A DNA stretch of 64,000 nt, taken from Francisella orientalis FNO12 (GTDB taxonomy: Bacteria; Pseudomonadota; Gammaproteobacteria; Francisellales; Francisellaceae). How positions within the stretch are numbered: position 1 is the first letter of the stretch; each line of letters starts with the position of its first letter. Below are positions 1 through 9,513 of the stretch, piece by piece. Below the pieces are notes generated by a model. The model was not told the origin of the DNA and did no database searches. It saw nothing but the letters and a program-made list of their open reading frames with translations. Both the position numbers and the translations under genes were made by a program. Location of the stretch: positions 620,001-684,000 of the forward strand of contig NZ_CP011921.2 of assembly GCF_001042525.2 (NCBI RefSeq), given 5' to 3'.

Positions 1-127
1 CTCTTTGAATTTTTGATGAAGCATTTATCTCACCAACCATTCGGCTTATTTCAGATACTAAAGAAACAATTTTAGATGTAATAGTGTATGGTGGCTTATA
101 TTTTATCTCGTACTTTATGTAAGTAAT
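1..127 (-). pseudogene. Fic-family-like N-terminal fragment, runs off left edge
   Basis: The minus strand is open from 127 to the window edge and reads YEIKYKPPYTITSKIVSLV followed by SEISRMVGEINASSKIQR. The PPYTIT...LVSEIS..VG pattern resembles the start of Fic/DOC-family (AMPylase-like) proteins, whose N-terminal helix often has an xPPxxIT...EIS..(L/V)G form. No ATG, GTG or TTG lies between the upstream stop (128-130) and this conserved part. ATA at 116-118 sits where a Met would be expected, so the start may have been lost. The catalytic HPFxxGNGR motif would lie outside the window. The family call is by pattern memory only and moderately sure. Confidence 0.42.
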
Positions 128-444
128 TTAATTGTTATAAATTATAACATTTTATTTTTCTATAAATTTGAAAAGAATTTTATTGATATATCTGCTAGAT
201 TCTATTCTAGAAATTAATACTTCTAGCAATCATAAAACCAATTAAATATAATCTTTGTATAGATCTTAAAATAATTTTATCTAAATAGTTAAGTCTAAAC
301 CCAAGTCAAAAAAGCAAATTTTGAGATTGGTGTTTTTAAGACTTATAAATAATTTATTTGCTAATAAAAGTCTGAGTTGTAGATATTTCTTCGATTTGAA
401 AAAGTATTACTTTCAAGAATTGTAACTGTGGAGGGGTAAGAGTA
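128..444. other. Intergenic stretch with no recognisable gene
   Basis: About 315 bases of very AT-rich sequence between the Fic-like fragment and the next remnant. All frames carry frequent stops and I recognise no RNA gene. The 3' end (430-436, GGAGGGG) is the likely ribosome binding site of the next gene. Confidence 0.5.
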
Positions 445-2566
445 GTGCGAAGTGAGCAGGAAGTTTTGAGGAATTAAAAGAATTATGTACCTCCTCAGGT
501 TATATTCACGCTTTTGCATATATATGTTTTAAAGACTTATTTCATACCATAGGAGTTGATAAAAATTATAAGGTTGTTGAAAACTTAGATGTGGCAAAAC
601 TATATTCTCATGATAGGTTGATTCGGTCTGAAATGTCTACATTGCATGGGCTCTTAATAAGTCAAAAGATAGATTATTCAATTCCTACCCCAAAAATGCT
701 TGAGAACTATATTTGCAAAACAGATTCACTTCTTAAAGAAATTCATCAAGCGATGCTTAAACCTTCTACAGACATACTAATAGATAGTATTAAAAATGGT
801 AAAAAAGACAATCCTTTTATAAAAGGTGAATGCTTAAGAGAGCCTATATTTTATAGTGCTGAATCAGCATATGATTTTCAGTATTTAGAATTGTTTTTGA
901 AAAAGTACGAAAAAGATAACCAGTGGCTTATAGATAATAAACGGATTGATATTCATAACATTGTTCTAGTAGTGAATTCAATCATATTAATACAGATTAG
1001 CAAAGCGACTCATTCAACAATAATAAGTCATGCAATCAATATATAGAATTAGATATATTTAAATTCTCTGTTTATGAAATTTTAGAGGTAATACAGTTTT
1101 ATTTTCAATTAAATATTGAGTCTAAAAATATAAGTGATATTTTAGATTTATTTATAGGAGATAGTAAAAAATATTTCATTAGTGTTGGTGATTATAATGT
1201 TGCAAATTCTCACCCATTAATAAAAGAAAATGGTAGTTATTATCTCTTACAAATTAATTCACTTTTAGAAGCTTTGTATGAATCTCCATTTTACTGGTTT
1301 AATCAAGATAAAGAGTATTTGCCAATAGCAACAAAAAAATAGAGGATTATTTACTGAGAATATTTCAGCAGAAATACTTGCTAAGATTTTTGGTGAAAAT
1401 AATGTTTACCAGAATATTAATATTTACAATGGAAAGGATAAAGTTGATGTTTTAGTTGTTTTCTTTAATAGAGCTATAGTTTTGCAAGCTAAATCTAAAA
1501 AACTAACTTTAGAAGCAAGAAAAGGTAATGATAAATTATTAGCTGATGATTTTAAGAAGGCTATACAAGATTCATATAATCAAGGTTATGAATGTGCTAA
1601 TTTTATTTAAGATGATAAATACAAACTTATCTCATCAAAAGGGCTTGAAATATCTTTAAGAAAAGATTTTAAAGAAATATATATTTTTTGTGTATTGTCA
1701 GAGCATTACCCATCTTTAATTTTTCAATCACGCCAGTTTTTAAATTATGAAAAATCAAGTGTTATAAGACCTCCGTTTGTAATGGATGTTTTTTTATTGG
1801 ATGTTATGGCAGAGATGTTAGCTAATCCATTATATTTTCTTAGTTATATAAATAAAAGAACAAGCTATATTGAAGAGTTTTTATCATCTAGTGAAATTAC
1901 TATATTATCGTTTCATCTAAAAAATAATCTATATTTGGAAGATGATATTAATCTAGTAGCTCTTGATGAAAGTATTGTCTATGACTTGGATTCAGCTTTA
2001 TATGTTAGAAAAAATGATATCCTGGTAATGATACGCCAGATGGTATTTTAACTAGGTATCAAAGAACATTAATAGGCAATTTTCTAGATAAAATCAAATT
2101 TTGTAAAGATGAGTATAGTATAGAAATTGGATTTTTCTTATTGACTCTATCTGAAGAAACAATATTTACACTTAATGATGGTATTGAAAAAACTATAGAT
2201 TTATTCTTAAAAGATAATAAATGCCATGATTTTTCTATTGGACTTATTAAGCCATCTTTGGGCTTAACTATTCATACAAACACAGATGAAAAAGATTTAG
2301 CTTATGAAAAACTCATTGAGCATTGTAATACCAGAAAATACTTAGAAAAAGCTGATAATTGGTTTGGATTATGTTTAGATCCATTTACTAAAGAATTTAA
2401 ATTTGGAGTGATGATAAATAAAGAGTGGTCATATTCAAAAGATCAAGGTGAAAATATTAGTATGTGAATTATGGCAAATAAAAAGATCAAAATAAGAAGA
2501 AATGATGGTTGTCCTTGTGGTAGTGGTAAAAAATTTAAGAAGTGTTGTAACTTGAATTTAAGATAA
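445..2566 (+). pseudogene. Decayed SEC-C motif protein with nuclease-like segment (about 700 aa ancestral)
   Basis: A single ancestral gene can be followed across six lesions. A GGAGGGG ribosome binding site at 430 precedes GTG at 445 (VRSEQEV). The frame shifts in a T run near 466, continues to TAG at 1044, and shifts again to TAG at 1340 next to an A7 run. It then runs through an in-frame TAA at 1608, shifts near 2020 (into PGNDTPDGIL), meets an in-frame TGA at 2465, and ends in the SEC-C zinc motif [18 protein letters not shown] (2495-2548). The middle part (about 1440-1600) reads DKVDVLVVFF..AIVLQAKSKKL then KKAIQDSYNQG. This resembles the D...(E/Q)xK core of PD-(D/E)xK nucleases, but that is inference. 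SEC-C is a metal-binding tail also found on SecA. No function is proven, and the remnant is almost certainly inactive as a full protein. Confidence 0.72.
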
Positions 2567-2614
2567 AATATATTGTTGGCTGATTAAATAATATCAAAAT
2601 TTGCGTAAGAGAAA

Positions 2615-4264
2615 CTAAAGCCTAACAACCCTGTCAAATTTTTCCAAAAGCTTAGCATTATGAGTAATAAATATTACAGTTTTATTTTGCATAAGCTCAA
2701 CTAAGTTTTCAAAAACTAATCTTTCAGTTTCTTTATCAAGTCCTTCAGTTGGCTCATCTAGGATAAGTATAGGCTTATCTTGTAAAAATGCACGCGCTAA
2801 AGCTAAGCGTTTTTGTTGACCGCCTGATAATTGCCTACCAAGCTCACCAGTCCAAGTATCAAGTCCTTTTGGTAATGATTCAACATGTTTTCTTAATTCA
2901 ACTTTTTCTAAAGCTTCTAAGAGCTCTTCTTCAGTAGCATTATCCTTAGCAATCTTTAGATTCTCTCTAATAGTTGTGTTAAAGATATGTGGAGACTGAT
3001 TAATCACAGTCATTAAGTTTCTAAGTTGATCTTCGTTAAATTCCTTGATATTTCTACCGCCAATAGTGATTTTGCCACTATTAACATCCCAGAATCTAGC
3101 AAGCAGATTAATAATTGTAGATTTACCTTTTCCCGTTGGTGCAAATAGTGCTATTTTTTCATTTTGTTTGATTTCTAAATAAAAATCTTTAAGCACTGAT
3201 TGCTCTGCATTATAGCCAAAATCAACATTATTGAAGCTGATACTATAGTTATCCAAGCTAATATCAGAGTTTGTTGGATACTCAACTTCTGCTTTGGCAT
3301 CAGTAATATTTAATATCCTGTTTGATGCAGAAATTGTTTTACCTATATACTGGTACGCTAGTGGTAATGGCATAATTGACTCAAACATCGCCATTATTGC
3401 CAAAAATAACAAAGCAATAAATGCGCCACTTATATAGCCACTCTGAGTTAGTTTAACTGCAAAAACTGTTACCATAACTACAGTTAATCCTAATGCTAAA
3501 GTCATTAAAGCACTACCAAAACCACTTATAAAGCTGATTTTCTCTTCTTGGTTTAGTAGTTCAGAATTTTGCTTTTTAATATTTTCAATATGCTTACCTT
3601 CTAAGTCAAAGATTTTAAGTTCTGCTAGAGAGTTAACATGTTCAGTGATATTTGTTTTTAATTCAGCACTAGTGTGGTTAAGATCTCGAGTTTTCTTCAT
3701 GGCTAATAGACTACTAACCAACGGTATTACAAAACCTATTAACAGCAATGCTATAAATGTCAGTAGTGCAAGGCTTAAACTAAAGAAACTAAATAATATA
3801 GCTATAGTTATACTTGCTAAGACAAATACAACGGTTGGGGAAATTATACGAATATATAGATTATCTAATGCACCAATATCATTGACTAGACGTGTAAGTA
3901 AGTCGCCACTTTTATATTTGTATAAATGAGAAGGCGCAAGTGGTTCAAGCTTTTGATAGAACCATACACGAATATCTGTGATTATTCTAAAAGTTGCCTC
4001 GTGTGTTAGTATTCTTTCACCATATCTACTTAGTATCCTACCAAGTGAGAAAGAGCGTACACCAGCAGAAGGGTAAAAATAGTTAAATGAAGTTGCAATA
4101 GCATAGGTAGTAGTAGCCAAGTAACCCGTGTATGATATAAACCAACCAGATAGCGACATCAGGCCTATACCCATAAGTATCGCTGACCATGCAAGTAGAG
4201 TACCTAAGAGCATCCATTGAGTTTGATTTTTAAACAGCTTTATAAATGTTATTAAATTTCTCAT
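2615..4264 (-). CDS. cydC: Thiol reductant ABC exporter subunit CydC
   Basis: CydC (549 aa) pairs with CydD as a heterodimeric inner-membrane ABC exporter. In E. coli it exports cysteine and glutathione to the periplasm and is needed for cytochrome bd assembly. Visible are about six hydrophobic helices in residues 1-310, then an ABC ATPase domain with Walker A APTGKGKST near residue 371, signature LSGGQQKRLALARA and Walker B ILILDEPTEGLD, ending with the H-loop FITHN. Its ATG overlaps the cydD stop (ATGA, 4 bases), so the two are translationally coupled. The first Gly of the usual Walker A (GxxGxGK) is Ala here. The lysine, Walker B and signature are all kept, so an active protein is likely. 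Confidence 0.93.
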   Translation of the reverse strand: MRNLITFIKLFKNQTQWMLLGTLLAWSAILMGIGLMSLSGWFISYTGYLATTTYAIATSFNYFYPSAGVRSFSLGRILSRYGERILTHEATFRIITDIRVWFYQKLEPLAPSHLYKYKSGDLLTRLVNDIGALDNLYIRIISPTVVFVLASITIAILFSFFSLSLALLTFIALLLIGFVIPLVSSLLAMKKTRDLNHTSAELKTNITEHVNSLAELKIFDLEGKHIENIKKQNSELLNQEEKISFISGFGSALMTLALGLTVVMVTVFAVKLTQSGYISGAFIALLFLAIMAMFESIMPLPLAYQYIGKTISASNRILNITDAKAEVEYPTNSDISLDNYSISFNNVDFGYNAEQSVLKDFYLEIKQNEKIALFAPTGKGKSTIINLLARFWDVNSGKITIGGRNIKEFNEDQLRNLMTVINQSPHIFNTTIRENLKIAKDNATEEELLEALEKVELRKHVESLPKGLDTWTGELGRQLSGGQQKRLALARAFLQDKPILILDEPTEGLDKETERLVFENLVELMQNKTVIFITHNAKLLEKFDRVVRL

Positions 4265-6042
4265 GCTGTTACCTCATTTCTATAGAAGTTATAGAACTCA
4301 CTATTTTGATCGCTAACTAGCTTTTCAAATGTTCCTGTTTCAACTATTTTTCCATCTGCTAAGACTACAATTTTGTCAACACATTCTAGAAAACTTAGTT
4401 TGTGAGTTAGCATAATCACAGTTTTATCATTCCAATTTGATTTTAATGAGTTGATGATTTTTTCTTCACTATCTTTATCTAGACTTGCTGTAGGTTCATC
4501 GAGAATTAGGATATCATGAGGTTTTAGATATGCACGAGCTAAAGCTAATCTTTGTGCTTGACCTCCAGATACTCCTATATTCTGTTCGCCAACTTCTGTA
4601 TCTAAACCATTTGCAAGAGAGCTTACAAAGTCATTTAAATCAGTATTTTGTAAAGCTTGATTTATTTGCTCATCTGTAGCACTAGCATTTGCTAGTAGTA
4701 GATTATCTTTGATAGAACCTTTAAATAATGATAAGTTTTGTCCTAGCCACGAGATATTTCTAAGCCAAGATTTTTCTTCAAGATTTTTTAGCTCAACATT
4801 GTTATTAATTAAGATATTGCCTTGATATTTTATAAAACCAAGTAGTGTATTTATTAGAGTGGTTTTACCTGCGCCACTAGCTCCAACTATAGCTATTTTC
4901 TGTTTGTGATTAATCTCTAAAGAAACATTATCAAGAGTTGTTTTATCATCATACTTAACTATCAGATCTTTGATGTTTATAGAGTTTACTTTATTGTTAA
5001 ATATTTCATTTCTTTCTTGATGAGACGGTTGCATCTCAAATATTTTGGAAATTTCTAGAGCTGCACCAACTGCTTCAGCTTTGGCATGATAATGAGTGCT
5101 AAGCTCTCTAAGAGGCATAAAAAACTCAGGAGCCAAAAGCAGGATAAATAATCCACCTTGCAAAGTGATATTGTTTAATGACCACCAAATATCATTACCT
5201 GCACCAGCATTGATAAAGCCTATACCAAGATATATCGCAACAAGAGCGATAGAAGTAGCAGCAAAAAGCTCTAACACAGCCGAAGATAAAAAGGCAATTT
5301 TAAGAACTTTCATTGTGCGGATTCTATAATTATCAGATGCTTCATAAATAGTTTCGCTATGAGATTTGCTTTTATTAAAAAGTTTTAGAGTCGTAAGTCC
5401 TTTTAGAGTATCTAAAAAAGTCATACTCATTCTTGCAAGTGTTTTAAAATGTTTTTGACTCTCAGATTCCGCACCTAAACCTACCAAGATCATAAATAAT
5501 GGTATAAGAGGGGCACATATTAGTAGTAGAATCCCACATACTATACTTTGCGGAAATATGAACACTAGAATAGCCAGTGGCATTAGTCCAGATAAAGTTA
5601 TTTGAGGTAAAAACTTAGTCAAGAAACCTGTCAATCCTTCGACCTGCTCCATCGCACTAGTTATTATGTTGGCATTAGAGATTTTATTAAGCTCAATAGG
5701 ACCTAGACTATTAACATGAGCTAAAATATCTTCACGAATTTGTTTTTTCACTAATATTGCGGCTTTGTAGCTTACTATTTCTCGGATCCAACTTAGAGCA
5801 GCTCTAATTAATACAATCACAATAATCAAAACAAAATAAGTGCTTAGCTGACCTAAGGTTGAATTTTGTAGATATGCTTCATAAGAGATATGAGCAAGTA
5901 AATATAGTTGACCTATTAGTAGTAGGCCACTTATGAAAGCTATTAATACAGTTAATTTAATCCATTTTTTAGCAGGAGATGAAATATCTTTGAGCCAATT
6001 CCTTGCTAGTTTTTTATCTTCTTTAGATGCATCTGAAAGCAT
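4261..6042 (-). CDS. cydD: Thiol reductant ABC exporter subunit CydD
   Basis: First gene of the cydDC pair, 593 aa against about 588 in E. coli. The N-terminal half carries the ABC transmembrane region, including FMILVGLGAESESQKHF and the ETIYEAS segment typical of CydD. The ATPase domain has Walker A GASGAGKTT near residue 386, signature VSGGQAQRLALARAY and Walker B ILILDEPTASLD followed by MLTHK. Known role: with CydC it exports cysteine/glutathione and supports cytochrome bd oxidase and periplasmic redox balance. The gene is transcribed leftward, diverging from the small exported protein at 6198. No cydAB structural genes lie in the window. Confidence 0.94.
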   Translation of the reverse strand: MLSDASKEDKKLARNWLKDISSPAKKWIKLTVLIAFISGLLLIGQLYLLAHISYEAYLQNSTLGQLSTYFVLIIVIVLIRAALSWIREIVSYKAAILVKKQIREDILAHVNSLGPIELNKISNANIITSAMEQVEGLTGFLTKFLPQITLSGLMPLAILVFIFPQSIVCGILLLICAPLIPLFMILVGLGAESESQKHFKTLARMSMTFLDTLKGLTTLKLFNKSKSHSETIYEASDNYRIRTMKVLKIAFLSSAVLELFAATSIALVAIYLGIGFINAGAGNDIWWSLNNITLQGGLFILLLAPEFFMPLRELSTHYHAKAEAVGAALEISKIFEMQPSHQERNEIFNNKVNSINIKDLIVKYDDKTTLDNVSLEINHKQKIAIVGASGAGKTTLINTLLGFIKYQGNILINNNVELKNLEEKSWLRNISWLGQNLSLFKGSIKDNLLLANASATDEQINQALQNTDLNDFVSSLANGLDTEVGEQNIGVSGGQAQRLALARAYLKPHDILILDEPTASLDKDSEEKIINSLKSNWNDKTVIMLTHKLSFLECVDKIVVLADGKIVETGTFEKLVSDQNSEFYNFYRNEVTA

Positions 6043-6197
6043 TAGAAATTCATTAGTTTTTATTTTGTTTTAAATTATAGCACAATAGAATTACAAACTT
6101 GTTTATGATATCAAAGTAGTGCTGAAATATAGTAAAAAAAGGAGTTTTGTGGTAATTTCTATAGTAGTTTATTCGCTTTATAGTGAAGGTTAATACG

Positions 6198-6470
6198 ATG
6201 AAAAAAAGATATCTAAGTTTGTCGGTATTAAATTTGATGATATTACCAATGTTCTGTGAAGCTATTCCTGAAGCTACTTCTATGGATACTCCAGCTCAAA
6301 ATATAACTAGCGATAGTAGTACAACTCAGCAGCAACCACAATCAGTTAAGACTTTAGCAGATGTTGAATCTGAAAATAATCAAGCAACTATTGATAACTC
6401 TAGTAAAACTCAAACTATGAAAGAAGAAATTAGCAATATTGATGATGCGGCTAATGGTTTGACTAGTTAG
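6198..6470 (+). CDS. Small exported hypothetical protein
   Basis: 90 aa starting MKKRYLSLSVLNLMILPMF, a clear Sec-type signal peptide with likely cleavage after CEA. The mature part is polar, rich in Ser, Thr, Gln and Asn, with no recognisable domain, and ends DDAANGLTS. ATG 6198 is preferred over the upstream GTG at 6183 because it gives a canonical lysine-rich signal start with GAAGG at 6185-6189 as ribosome binding site. It is followed 46 bases later by another exported helical protein on the same strand, probably one operon. Function is unknown. It could be a periplasmic or secreted accessory factor. Confidence 0.7.
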   Translation: MKKRYLSLSVLNLMILPMFCEAIPEATSMDTPAQNITSDSSTTQQQPQSVKTLADVESENNQATIDNSSKTQTMKEEISNIDDAANGLTS

Positions 6471-6516
6471 CTAATTTTATAAAATTGGATATGGATAATT
6501 ACTAGGAGATTCTCTT

Positions 6517-6924
6517 ATGAAAAAAATTAAAATAGCAATTATAGCGACAGCTTTGGGATTATCTTCTTTATCAGTATATGCTGATGATTTTGATTATTCG
6601 CAAGGAGATTCTTATCAAGCAGGTAAGGAATTTGGAGAATCTGTTACTCAAGCAAAACAGGATATTATCGAGAAGACTAATAATGCTTCACAATCTATGA
6701 ATCAAACATATAATAATGTTAAGAATAAATTTTCTGAAACAGCTAATCAAATAGTAGATCAAGCAAATAAGAGCCAAGAAGTTATAAAAGCAAAGGCAAG
6801 TGATGCCTCAGATGCTTTGAATGATATGGCTAATAGTGCCCAAACAAAAGTTCAAAATTTTAAAAAAGGATTTGATGATGATGGTACAGATGAAGCAAGT
6901 AGCGGAGCAACAATGGTTTTTTAA
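6517..6924 (+). CDS. Exported helical hypothetical protein
   Basis: 135 aa with signal peptide MKKIKIAIIATALGLSSLS and cleavage probably after VYA. The mature protein is low-complexity and strongly helical, with repeated amphipathic units such as AKQDIIEKTNNASQSMNQTY, NKFSETANQIVDQANKSQE and KASDASDALNDMANSAQTK. This resembles late-embryogenesis or apolipoprotein-like stress proteins rather than an enzyme. The ribosome binding site AGGAG lies at about 6504. It lies between two other small envelope-type genes. No catalytic motif is visible. The function is unknown and the lack of homology-grade motifs makes any name unsafe. Confidence 0.75.
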   Translation: MKKIKIAIIATALGLSSLSVYADDFDYSQGDSYQAGKEFGESVTQAKQDIIEKTNNASQSMNQTYNNVKNKFSETANQIVDQANKSQEVIKAKASDASDALNDMANSAQTKVQNFKKGFDDDGTDEASSGATMVF

Positions 6925-6943
6925 ATAATTAAGTAGATACAGT

Positions 6944-7146
6944 ATGAAAATTTTAAAAAAATTCTTGGAAAAATAAATATACCGTTAATAGTTTTCTTGG
7001 CTCTTGTATGTGGCTTATTGCTTGTTGCAAATATAAAAAGTGAACCTGTAAAGGAAGTCAAAGAAAAAGTAAATAACGCCGTTGATAACGTTTCTAAATC
7101 ACTTAACAGTGCAGCTAAGACTAATAGTAGCCCAATAGATTCATAA
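6944..7146 (+). pseudogene. Small single-span membrane protein with a frame break at an A7 tract
   Basis: ATG 6944 reads MKILKKFLEK then stops. The next frame, entered at the A7 tract 6955-6961, reads ILGKINIPLIVFLALVCGLL and continues for about 60 residues to TAA at 7144. One extra A would fuse them into a 67-residue protein with one transmembrane helix. Its polar tail (EPVKEVKEKVNNAVDNVSKS) echoes the helical composition of the preceding exported protein. It may be a pseudogene, a sequencing error in the homopolymer, or a gene read by slippage. The product is unknown. Confidence 0.5.
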
Positions 7147-7148
7147 GA

Positions 7149-8432
7149 TTATCTGAAGATAAATATAGTAGGATTAATTTTTATTTTCGTAACTACTTTA
7201 TATAGTAAGTGAATGTTCCAGTATATCATTGAAATGCTTGAAGCAACTGCTAGTCCGTATACACCCCAATACAATGTAAAAATACTTCCTAATACGATAT
7301 TTAGAACTAAAGCAATATAGAATGCAATACAAGTATTTTTCTCAAAACCTGCCATATTAAGAATTGTCGCTACACAACCAGAAAGTACATTAACAATTTG
7401 CCCAATCATTAGAATACAGAAAATAAAGTATGATGTTGTGTATTGTTCTCCATACATCAAAGTTATTGGATAACCACAAATAATAAGTCCTAAAATAGCG
7501 ATAATAGATAGAACAAATATTATTCTCGTATATGCTGTTATCTTCTGTTGAAATATCTCTCTAGAGTTATTTTTGTAGTCATCAGCTATCTGTGACAAAA
7601 CATTAGAGTTTACCGCATTTAAAACAAAGCTTACTAGAGCACTGAGTTGTAGTGCAACACCGAATAGTGCTACATTACTAGGATCTGATAGTCCTTTTAA
7701 AATGATAATATCAATCTGTGATAAAAGTAATAATCCCCACTGCATTAAAGCAAAAGATAAGTTGCTACCAACAGGTTTAGCACTTTCAAAGCTATATTTT
7801 GATGTTTGGATAAGCCATATAGATGTGACATATATAGTCATAAAAATCATCATTGTACCAATAAGCATTGCAGTGTCATTGATATATAAGACTATAAAAG
7901 CTAGAGTTAAAAATAGCATAATAAGTCTTAAACCTAGTTGTATTAAATTAGCAAAAATAACTACTCTTCTTGCAACAAAGAATGATTGAAATATATTTGC
8001 CATAAAAAATGGTACAGCAAACAACAGTGCAAAATTCTCTATTGAATTATCACTATGTTCAGAACGGTTATAAAAAATTATAAGAGCAATTACGATAACT
8101 ACTATGGCGAAACCTCGTTTGAAGTACCAATTATGAACTCTAAATGTTTCTTTATGGCGCTCAAAATTGCTTTTTAGGTCAGATTTTCCCCAAGTCCTAG
8201 CTAATATACCTCCAGCTCCCATAGTTGCAACTACTGCTATGATAGTAGCAACAGTAACATCAAAGATATAAAAACCATAATCTTTCATATTTAAGTGACG
8301 AGCTAAAAGGATAGCTGTAATAAATGCGCATGCTTGTCCTAAAGCTTGGACTACCATTGTTTGTAAAGATTTAGATAGTATATGGTTAGAAAGTATTTTT
8401 TTTATCAAGTTAGCTAATAGTTTATTTATCAA
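7149..8432 (-). CDS. Polysaccharide flippase-like (MOP superfamily) membrane protein
   Basis: 427 aa with about twelve hydrophobic helices. The opening GQACAFITAILLARHLNMKD with DYGFYIFDVTVATI is characteristic of Wzx/RfbX-type O-antigen and polysaccharide flippases of the MOP exporter superfamily, which move undecaprenyl-linked sugar units across the inner membrane. The start used is TTG at 8432 with no good ribosome binding site. A shorter start is possible but would remove part of helix 1. It stands alone, without glycosyltransferases or a polymerase, so its glycan substrate cannot be named. Confidence 0.75.
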   Translation of the reverse strand: MINKLLANLIKKILSNHILSKSLQTMVVQALGQACAFITAILLARHLNMKDYGFYIFDVTVATIIAVVATMGAGGILARTWGKSDLKSNFERHKETFRVHNWYFKRGFAIVVIVIALIIFYNRSEHSDNSIENFALLFAVPFFMANIFQSFFVARRVVIFANLIQLGLRLIMLFLTLAFIVLYINDTAMLIGTMMIFMTIYVTSIWLIQTSKYSFESAKPVGSNLSFALMQWGLLLLSQIDIIILKGLSDPSNVALFGVALQLSALVSFVLNAVNSNVLSQIADDYKNNSREIFQQKITAYTRIIFVLSIIAILGLIICGYPITLMYGEQYTTSYFIFCILMIGQIVNVLSGCVATILNMAGFEKNTCIAFYIALVLNIVLGSIFTLYWGVYGLAVASSISMIYWNIHLLYKVVTKIKINPTIFIFR

Positions 8433-8492
8433 TTAAATTTAAGGAGATTTTAACAGTAAAGAGCAAATAATATAAGGATAATTTTGACTAGA

Positions 8493-9389
8493 TTACTTAG
8501 TTTGTGTATGGAAAGTTTCTAGCGCAAGAGCAAGAGAGCCTTTGACGCCTGTGTTATCACCAAAAGAAGCGGGTACTATAAAGTTATCCATGTTTTTTAA
8601 TGCAGGATAGTCAAAGTAGTTATTTAAGTATTGTTTCACATTTTTACGAATCATATCAAACAAGATTGTTTTGTGCATTACACCACCTCCAAGAATAATC
8701 TTTTCTGGAGAAAATGCGCATATATAGTTTACTAATGCTTTTGCTAGATACTCCGCTTCAAATACCCATGCGATATGATCATCGTTAAGCGCTCCAGCAT
8801 GAGCAATTTGCCATCTTTTATTTATAGCTGTACCAGAAGCTAAACCCTCTATGCATGTGCTATGAAAAGGACAACAGCCCTCGAACTTATCTTCAGGATT
8901 CTTTGGGATAAAAAGATGGCCAATTTCAGGATGCATAGCTCCTTGAACTAATCTATTATTACATATGACACCGCCACCAACACCAGTACCAACTGTTAGA
9001 TATAAAAGATTTTCTAGATCTTGGGCACAACCCCAAAGTTGTTCGCAAACTGCCGCAGCATTTACATCAGTATTAAAATCAATCGGTCCTTTATATACTG
9101 ATTTTATAGCTCCAACGATATCAAAGTTTTGCCATGCTATCTTAGGAGTGTTTGTAATGTATCCGTAAGTTTTAGATTTAGTATTAATATCGATAGGCCC
9201 AAAACATGCCAAACCTAGAGCTTTGATCTCATAATTGTTCTGATAATTTCTTATTATCCCAAGAACCTCAGACATTGTTTCTTCTGGAGTAGTAGTATCA
9301 GTACGGTGACGTTCTATTATATTTCCATCAAAATCACCAATAGTTGTAAAAAACTTGGTTCCACCAGCTTCTATACCTAGTAAATGCAT
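8493..9389 (-). CDS. ROK-family sugar kinase, fructokinase-like
   Basis: 298 aa cytoplasmic kinase. The phosphate loop LGIEAGGTKF at residues 4-13, the catalytic NTDVNAAA segment and the TVGTGVGGG motif are ROK hallmarks. The zinc-type segment HPEIGHLFIP...GCCPFHSTCIEGLASG matches the H...C..H..C arrangement of ROK fructokinases (ScrK/YdhR-like), which phosphorylate fructose with ATP and feed glycolysis. Mannose or N-acetylhexosamine kinases are alternatives. A 19-base perfect palindrome lies 26 bases upstream of the ATG and may be its operator. No sugar transporter is adjacent. Confidence 0.85.
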   Translation of the reverse strand: MHLLGIEAGGTKFFTTIGDFDGNIIERHRTDTTTPEETMSEVLGIIRNYQNNYEIKALGLACFGPIDINTKSKTYGYITNTPKIAWQNFDIVGAIKSVYKGPIDFNTDVNAAAVCEQLWGCAQDLENLLYLTVGTGVGGGVICNNRLVQGAMHPEIGHLFIPKNPEDKFEGCCPFHSTCIEGLASGTAINKRWQIAHAGALNDDHIAWVFEAEYLAKALVNYICAFSPEKIILGGGVMHKTILFDMIRKNVKQYLNNYFDYPALKNMDNFIVPASFGDNTGVKGSLALALETFHTQTK

Positions 9390-9414
9390 ATCTATTGACT
9401 TAATTATAATGTAT

Positions 9415-9433
9415 ATAATATTTTAAATATTAT
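9415..9433. promoter_or_regulatory. 19-bp palindrome upstream of ROK kinase
   Basis: ATAATATTTTAAATATTAT is a perfect inverted repeat (9+1+9). It lies just upstream of the ROK kinase start and of a TATAAT on the minus strand at about 9405-9410. It may be a repressor operator. Chance is possible in such AT-rich DNA. Confidence 0.3.
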
Positions 9434-9513
9434 CACTGATAAGCTTAGTTTAGAATTATTTGATTGAATGTTTACTAAGTTTTTGAGAAATTTATTTTTG
9501 GTTTTCTAATTTA

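Noticed and set aside
3645-3929. Plus-strand open frame inside cydC
   Set aside because: Antisense shadow of the intact cydC coding frame with no ribosome binding site.
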